Origin: AP-15 sp963732095
GTDB lineage: Bacteria; Pseudomonadota; Alphaproteobacteria; ATCC43930; CGMCC-115725
NCBI GenBank assembly: GCA_963732095.1
Contig: CAVSZA010000069.1
Location: forward strand, 54,284-118,283
Direction of reading: 5' to 3'
Length of the DNA stretch: 64,000 nucleotides
Shown: in pieces, positions 59,623 through 64,000 of the stretch
How positions within the stretch are numbered: the stretch's first letter is position 1
How the letters are laid out: each line of letters opens with the position of its first letter
Position numbers and translations under genes: made by a program
The notes under the pieces: model-generated
What the model was told of the DNA's origin: nothing
The model's input: only the letters and a program-made list of their open reading frames with translations
Database searches by the model: none

Positions 59623-61344
59623 ATGTCCGGAAAAACCGCATGGGTCGCCGGGATCGTCCTGGCGATCGGCACGACGGTCGGCGGGCCGACGGCGATCGCG
59701 CAGCCCGTCGATACGGCGCTGATCGATGCGGGTAGCGCAAATGATTGGCTGACCTATCACGGTTCTTACAAATCCTATCATTACAGCCCGCTCGATCAGA
59801 TCAACACCGGCAATGTGCGTGATCTGGAGGTCGCGTGGATCCACGTCCCGGGCCGCTCCACCCGCGGGCTGCAATCGATGCCGCTCGCCGTCGACGGCGT
59901 GCTCTACTACACCGGCTCGCATAGCCGAACCTTTGCTCTCGACGGTGCCACCGGGAAGGTAATCTGGTCGTACATTCCCGAACTCGACGAAGCGCTGGTC
60001 GCCCGGCAGACCCATTCGCCCTACAATCGCGGCGCGGCGATCGGTGAGGGCAAGGTGTTTGTCGGCACAGTCGACGGGCGGCTGATAGCGCTCGATATGA
60101 AGACAGGCAAGCCGCTGTGGGACACCAAGCTAATCAACTCGCAGAAGCTCACCGTCGGGTTCACCGGCGCCCCGCTTTATGCAAAGGGAGTAGTCGTGAT
60201 CGGCGCTCAGGGCGGGGAGTGGCCCTATCGCGGCCCGATCTTCGGCGTCGACGCCGCAACCGGCCAGAAGAAATGGGAGTTTCTGACTGTCGGCGGCACG
60301 GATGAGGCGCTGAAGACCTGGGGCGACGAGTCCTGGCGGACGGGCGGCGGGGGCGGCTGGATGCCCGGCACTTTCGACACCGCCAGCAACACGGTCTGGT
60401 GGGGCACTGCCAATCCCGCGCCGCTCTACGACTGGTCCGGTCCGGATTACAAGACGAGCGGCGCCCGGCCGGGTGACAATCTCTACACGACGTCGGTCAT
60501 CGGGCTCGATATCGATACGGGCCAGCTCAAATTTTACCACCAGGAATTGCCGCACGATACGTGGGATTTCGACAGCGCCGTCGGCGAATTCGTAATGCTG
60601 GACCGCGACGGCAAGCATTACGTTGTTCACCCGAACAAGAGCGGCTTCATCTTTGTTTACGACCGCGCCGACGCGAAGGTCCAGAACGTATGGCCGCTCG
60701 TCAAGAACATCAATTTCGTGAAGACGATTGATCCGAAGACCGGAGAGCTTATCGGCCGGCGCGACTTTCAGGCGGGCAAGGTCGCCGAGCCCCTTTGCCC
60801 CCACATTTCGGGCGGGGTCAGCTGGAACTCCGGCTCCTACAATCCGGCGACGGGCATGTACTACAAGCTGGGGCAGGAATGGTGCATGACACTCGAAGTG
60901 GTGAAGACGACCCCGATCACCGAACCGCAGGCGCAGCTGAACCTCGGCGCCACCTTCAAGATCGCGCCGCCGCCGGGAGGCGAGATCTACGGCCACCTCG
61001 ATGCGCGCGACCCGATCACCGGCGCCAAGAAATGGGAGGTGCGGTTTCCCGAGCCGCCGCTTGCCAGCATCATGTCGACCGCTGGCAATCTGGTGTTCGT
61101 CCCCGATTCGCGCGGCACGGTGCACGCCTATAACGCGACGACCGGTGCCGAGCTGTGGAGCCACGGCGACGGCCTCGGCCATCAGGGCGGCATCATCAGC
61201 TACGCTGCGGGTGGCAAGCAGTACGTCGCTGTCGTGGCGGGGTTCGGCGGCATGGCTAGTGACGACTACGCCCCGACTTTCGGCGAGCCCTACAAGAGCA
61301 TGCCGCGGGATGAAGGCGTGCTCGTCGTCTACACCCTGAAATAG
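59623..61344 (+). CDS. PQQ-dependent alcohol dehydrogenase, XoxF-like context, lacking the vicinal Cys pair
   Basis: The 573 residues have a signal peptide (cleaved about TAIAQ) and an eight-bladed quinoprotein propeller with W-motifs (GKVIWSYIPE, GKPLWDTKL, GQKKWEF, GAKKWEVRF, GAELWSH). Glu199 in GAQGGEW and Asn264 match metal/PQQ ligands. Asp296 is the likely catalytic base, and Asp298 two residues later (GLDIDTG) is where lanthanide-type enzymes add an Asp. The position of the Cys-Cys ring of methanol/ethanol dehydrogenases reads RQTHSPYNRG and has no Cys. The next genes are a cytochrome c and an XoxJ/MxaJ-like protein. The true substrate is unknown. Confidence 0.85.
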   Translation: MSGKTAWVAGIVLAIGTTVGGPTAIAQPVDTALIDAGSANDWLTYHGSYKSYHYSPLDQINTGNVRDLEVAWIHVPGRSTRGLQSMPLAVDGVLYYTGSHSRTFALDGATGKVIWSYIPELDEALVARQTHSPYNRGAAIGEGKVFVGTVDGRLIALDMKTGKPLWDTKLINSQKLTVGFTGAPLYAKGVVVIGAQGGEWPYRGPIFGVDAATGQKKWEFLTVGGTDEALKTWGDESWRTGGGGGWMPGTFDTASNTVWWGTANPAPLYDWSGPDYKTSGARPGDNLYTTSVIGLDIDTGQLKFYHQELPHDTWDFDSAVGEFVMLDRDGKHYVVHPNKSGFIFVYDRADAKVQNVWPLVKNINFVKTIDPKTGELIGRRDFQAGKVAEPLCPHISGGVSWNSGSYNPATGMYYKLGQEWCMTLEVVKTTPITEPQAQLNLGATFKIAPPPGGEIYGHLDARDPITGAKKWEVRFPEPPLASIMSTAGNLVFVPDSRGTVHAYNATTGAELWSHGDGLGHQGGIISYAAGGKQYVAVVAGFGGMASDDYAPTFGEPYKSMPRDEGVLVVYTLK

Positions 61345-61416
61345 ACGAGGAGCCTGCCGACGCTCGCGTTTCAGACGTGGCCGTGGGTTGCCGGACTTAG
61401 CATCGCGCTGAGCGCC

Positions 61417-61701
61417 ATGCCGGCAATGACGCAGCCCGGTACCAGCCCGTCCGGGCAGCCCACCATCGATGTACAGGCCTTGTTCGCCTCGACTTGCAGT
61501 TTCTGCCACGGCGATGGGGGGCGCTCCGCGGGAAAAGGTCCGCAGCTGATGAATACGCAACGAACCGACGAGTTCCTCCGCGACCGCATCAAGAACGGCA
61601 AGGAGGGCGCGATGCCGGCCTTTGGTCAGATGCTCAGCGAAGCCGATATCGACGCGATCGTCAAATACATCCGGGAGCTTAAACCCGAGGGCCAGGGATG
61701 A
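61417..61701 (+). CDS. cytochrome c (XoxG-like partner of the PQQ dehydrogenase)
   Basis: The 94 residues from the ATG at 61417 contain the haem site CSFCH (Cys27, Cys30, His31) and a likely Met ligand in GKEGAMPAFGQML. The fold is a small class I c-type cytochrome (ALFASTCSFCHGDGG, then EADIDAIVKYIREL). The frame upstream of the ATG encodes a signal-like WVAGLSIALSAMPA, but no ATG, GTG or TTG begins it. A CTG at 61354 would give a full signal peptide. It probably accepts electrons from the dehydrogenase. It overlaps the next gene by ATGA. Confidence 0.85.
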   Translation: MPAMTQPGTSPSGQPTIDVQALFASTCSFCHGDGGRSAGKGPQLMNTQRTDEFLRDRIKNGKEGAMPAFGQMLSEADIDAIVKYIRELKPEGQG

Positions 61702-62474
61702 GCCACACGCTCCGCATCCTCAGCCTGGTCGCCGTTTGCTCCATCTGGCATGTCGAGGCCGCCCCGGCGCGGTCGCTTGACATGATCCGAGCCACCGGCG
61801 CACTCCATCTTTGTGCTCATCCCAATTCCCTGCCCTATGCCAGCAAGACAGGGAACCCGCCGGGTTTTCAGATCGAGCTCGGCGAATTGCTTGCCGAAGA
61901 ACTCGGCGTCTCGTTGCTGACAGAGTGGATCGTCGTCCCCTCCCAGGCCTTCCGGGCGGATTGCGATATCATCCTCGATGCCATCGCCGACCCGGAGGCG
62001 CAGGCCGATACCGGGCTGTTGATCTCCAAACCCTATTATCGTAGCGGCGTGGGGTTGGCCGTGCGGCGCGGCAGTGCCATCACCGCCTTTGCCAGCCTGA
62101 ACGACCACACCAAAGTTGGCGTGCAGGTCGGTTCTGTCGCAGCCATGTCGCTCAACCAACGGCACGTGCGAACCTCCACCTTTGGTTTCGAAGAGGACAT
62201 GCTCGCGGCCCTCGCAGCGGGGGAGATCGATGCCGCCGCGGTGACCCCGCTTTCCGCCGGCTATTACAATCTGACCCATCCTTCGGAGGGATTCGCGATC
62301 CTGCCACCGGACGAGGCAGAGCGCGACCTCGTCTGGAATGCGGCGGTCGGGATTCGCAAGCCGGACGAGCAGCTCCTCGCGGCGATCGACGCGGCACTCG
62401 ATCGGCTTCGTGCCGATGGCACGGTCGAGATGATTTACGCGAAATACGGCATTTCACTGCTGCCGCCACGCTAG
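61698..62474 (+). CDS. XoxJ/MxaJ-like periplasmic binding protein of quinoprotein dehydrogenase
   Basis: The 258 residues have a signal peptide and a type 2 periplasmic binding fold: LHLCAHPNSLPYASKTGNPP, GFQIELGELLAEELGVSLLT, VGVQVGSVAAM and AVTPLSAGYYNLTHP. It resembles the quinoprotein dehydrogenase-associated putative binding proteins (MxaJ/XoxJ group) found with PQQ dehydrogenases. It is thought to help mature or activate the enzyme, not to carry a solute. Its start overlaps the cytochrome gene. Confidence 0.85.
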   Translation: MSHTLRILSLVAVCSIWHVEAAPARSLDMIRATGALHLCAHPNSLPYASKTGNPPGFQIELGELLAEELGVSLLTEWIVVPSQAFRADCDIILDAIADPEAQADTGLLISKPYYRSGVGLAVRRGSAITAFASLNDHTKVGVQVGSVAAMSLNQRHVRTSTFGFEEDMLAALAAGEIDAAAVTPLSAGYYNLTHPSEGFAILPPDEAERDLVWNAAVGIRKPDEQLLAAIDAALDRLRADGTVEMIYAKYGISLLPPR

Positions 62475-62591
62475 CGTCAATGAGGGCTCCCGCCTCGCGA
62501 TCGTTCGGCGGGGCTAGCTTGCGGTTCCAACCGGCTTGCGCATAAGGTTTGCGCCGGTGTGGGCGAGGCCGGCCAACGTCATCGGTCAGGG

Positions 62592-63506
62592 ATGGCATAT
62601 TTTCTGCAACAGCTGATCAACGGTCTGACCTTGGGGTCGATCTATGGGCTGATCGCGATCGGCTATACGATGGTGTACGGCATCATCGGCATGATCAATT
62701 TCGCCCATGGCGAGATCTACATGATCGGCGCCTTTATCTCGATCATTGCTTTTCTGTTCCTGGGCTTGGCCGGCGTCACTTATGTTCCGCTCGCTTTGGC
62801 GATAGTCCTGGTTACGACGATGTTCTTCACGTCGATTTATGGCTGGGCGGTCGAGCGGATTGCCTACCGGCCCTTGCGCGGCTCGTTCCGCCTGGCGCCG
62901 CTGATCTCGGCGATCGGCATGTCGATCTTTCTGCAGAATTACGTGCAGATCTTCCAGGGCGCGCGGGTCAAGCCGATGCCGCCGCTCATCGAGGGCGGGT
63001 TCACGGTTTTCGAAAGCGGCGGCTTTGCCGTTCGCCTCAGCTACTTGCAGGTCTTCATCATACTGCTGACCTTGGCGCTGATGATCGGCTTTACGACCCT
63101 GATCGCGACGACCCCGCTTGGCCGCGCGCAGCGCGCCTGCGAGCAGGACATGCGGATGGCGGCATTGCTCGGGGTCGATGTCGATCGGGTGATCTCATTG
63201 ACCTTTGTCATGGGGGCGGCGCTCGCTGCGGTCGCCGGGCTGATGGTCACCCTCTATTACGGTGTCGTCGATTTCTTCATCGGCTTTCTCGCCGGCGTGA
63301 AGGCGTTTACCGCCGCCGTCCTCGGCGGCATCGGGTCATTGCCGGGAGCGATGCTTGGCGGCATTCTGATCGGACTGATCGAGGCCTTCTCGTCCGGGTA
63401 CTTCTCTGTCGAATACAAGGATGTCTCGGTCTTCGTTGTGCTCATCCTGGTGCTGGTTTTTTGTCCGACCGGCCTGCTCGGCCGGGCCGAGGCGGAGAAG
63501 GTTTGA
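62592..63506 (+). CDS. livH: branched-chain amino acid ABC transporter permease LivH
   Basis: From the ATG at 62592 the protein has 304 residues with about eight helices. QQLINGLTLGSIYGLIAIGY and TMVYGIIGMINFAHGEIYMI are the LivH N-terminal signature. CEQDMRMAALLGVDVDRVIS is the coupling region, and VKAFTAAVLGGIGSLPGAML is typical. It forms the membrane channel with LivM. Its stop TGA overlaps the start of the next gene by one base. Confidence 0.93.
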   Translation: MAYFLQQLINGLTLGSIYGLIAIGYTMVYGIIGMINFAHGEIYMIGAFISIIAFLFLGLAGVTYVPLALAIVLVTTMFFTSIYGWAVERIAYRPLRGSFRLAPLISAIGMSIFLQNYVQIFQGARVKPMPPLIEGGFTVFESGGFAVRLSYLQVFIILLTLALMIGFTTLIATTPLGRAQRACEQDMRMAALLGVDVDRVISLTFVMGAALAAVAGLMVTLYYGVVDFFIGFLAGVKAFTAAVLGGIGSLPGAMLGGILIGLIEAFSSGYFSVEYKDVSVFVVLILVLVFCPTGLLGRAEAEKV

Positions 63507-64000
63507 TGACGGCTGCCTCCGGGCTCGCCGTCCACAACGCAGCCAAGCCGCCGGTCTTCTGGGTCCCACTCCTCAAGGATGCCGGTCTCGCAGCATTGGT
63601 TGCCGTCCTTCTCGCTCTGCCGCTGGTAGGCATGCAAACCTATGACATCGGCGGCGGCGCGCTCGGCATCCGCACCCATTTCGATTGGGTCGCAATTGCC
63701 GGCGCGACGGTATTTGCTGGCCAACTCGCGTTGCGCGTGCTTCAGCACATCTATCGTTCCCGGCCAACGGGCAGGGCAAGGGTGCTCACGTCCCTCGCCG
63801 CCTGGGGGAATCGCCAGGTGCTGCCGATCACTTTTCTCGGGATCGGGTTGGCCATCGCTCTGCCGTTCCTCCCGTTCTCGTCGCGCTATCTGATCGACCT
63901 CGGCACCACGTGATGATCTATGTGATGCTCGGCTGGGGTCTCAACGTCGTCGTCGGGCTCGCCGGACTGCTCGATCTCGGCTACGTCGCCTTTTACGCGG
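63506..64000 (+). pseudogene. livM: branched-chain amino acid ABC transporter permease LivM, frameshift and cut by window end
   Basis: The first frame (ATG at 63506) encodes an N-terminal extension and LKDAGLAALVAVLLALPLVG, then LPITFLGIGLAIALPFLPFS and SRYLIDLGTT before a TGA at 63911-63913. LivM sequence continues at once in another frame from the ATG at 63913: IYVMLGWGLNVVVGLAGLLD, LGYVAFYA, up to the window edge. One missing base near 63910 explains it. The long N-terminal region before the first conserved LivM helix is common in alphaproteobacteria. Confidence 0.85.

Noticed and set aside
1..64000. tRNA genes, rRNA, CRISPR arrays and intact insertion sequences
   Set aside because: I looked for T-loop patterns, regularly spaced repeats and transposase motifs and found none that hold up. 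A dedicated scan could still find a tRNA I missed.

Overview
The window is GC-rich bacterial chromosomal DNA, most probably from an alphaproteobacterium of Rhodospirillales-like type (inference). The support is the order rplU-rpmA-obgE-proB-proA-nadD-rsfS-rlmH-gpmI-ctpA, the pst-phoU-phoB layout, and an XrtA (exosortase A) exopolysaccharide cluster. I saw no rRNA, tRNA or CRISPR. Nine reading frames are interrupted, or stay open, in a way that one indel would explain. This suggests an unpolished assembly as much as true gene decay.

Region 1 (1-11.2 kb) is rich in metal handling. It starts with the tail of a cation transporter. A minus-strand operon follows: DUF2946-like His/Cys protein, TonB-dependent receptor, exbB, exbD, tonB. 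Next to it is an 87-residue lipoprotein that resembles only the start of the receptor plug. A second cluster holds a frameshifted CDF exporter, a two-repeat His-rich protein and an ArsR/SmtB regulator with an octamer tandem repeat upstream. A ketopantoate reductase-like gene, a bicupin protein and a DUF1194 von Willebrand protein are also here.

Region 2 (11.2-29.3 kb) is mostly housekeeping: proline iminopeptidase, a PagL-like lipid A deacylase, an EamA transporter, an SDR, pterin dehydratase, a metallopeptidase, an aldo/keto reductase, ribokinase, RppH, CtpA, GpmI, RlmH, RsfS, NadD, ProA, ProB, ObgE, L27, L21 and malic enzyme. nadD and rlmH have no ATG, GTG or TTG at the expected start.

Region 3 (29.3-45 kb) is the phosphate regulon, interrupted by arsenic genes. 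phoR is separated from pstSCAB-phoU-phoB by a 5.8 kb ars block: an aioA remnant, an MFS exporter, acr3, arsC, arsI, arsR and divergent arsM. Three phased Pho half-sites precede pstS. Downstream of phoB is a methyltransferase, metallophosphoesterase and glycosyltransferase trio that fits PlcP/Agt-type lipid remodelling under phosphate limitation.

Region 4 (45-57 kb) holds an acyl-CoA synthetase and a co-directional XrtA/PEP-CTERM cluster: export lipoprotein, chain-length protein, tyrosine autokinase, TIGR03016-like outer-membrane protein, ATPase, deacetylase, FemAB protein and an exosortase fused to an EpsI domain. Region 5 (57-64 kb) holds uronate dehydrogenase, a glutaredoxin-type ArsC, glutaryl-CoA dehydrogenase, a PQQ dehydrogenase with its cytochrome c and XoxJ/MxaJ-like partner, and the start of a branched-chain amino acid ABC transporter.
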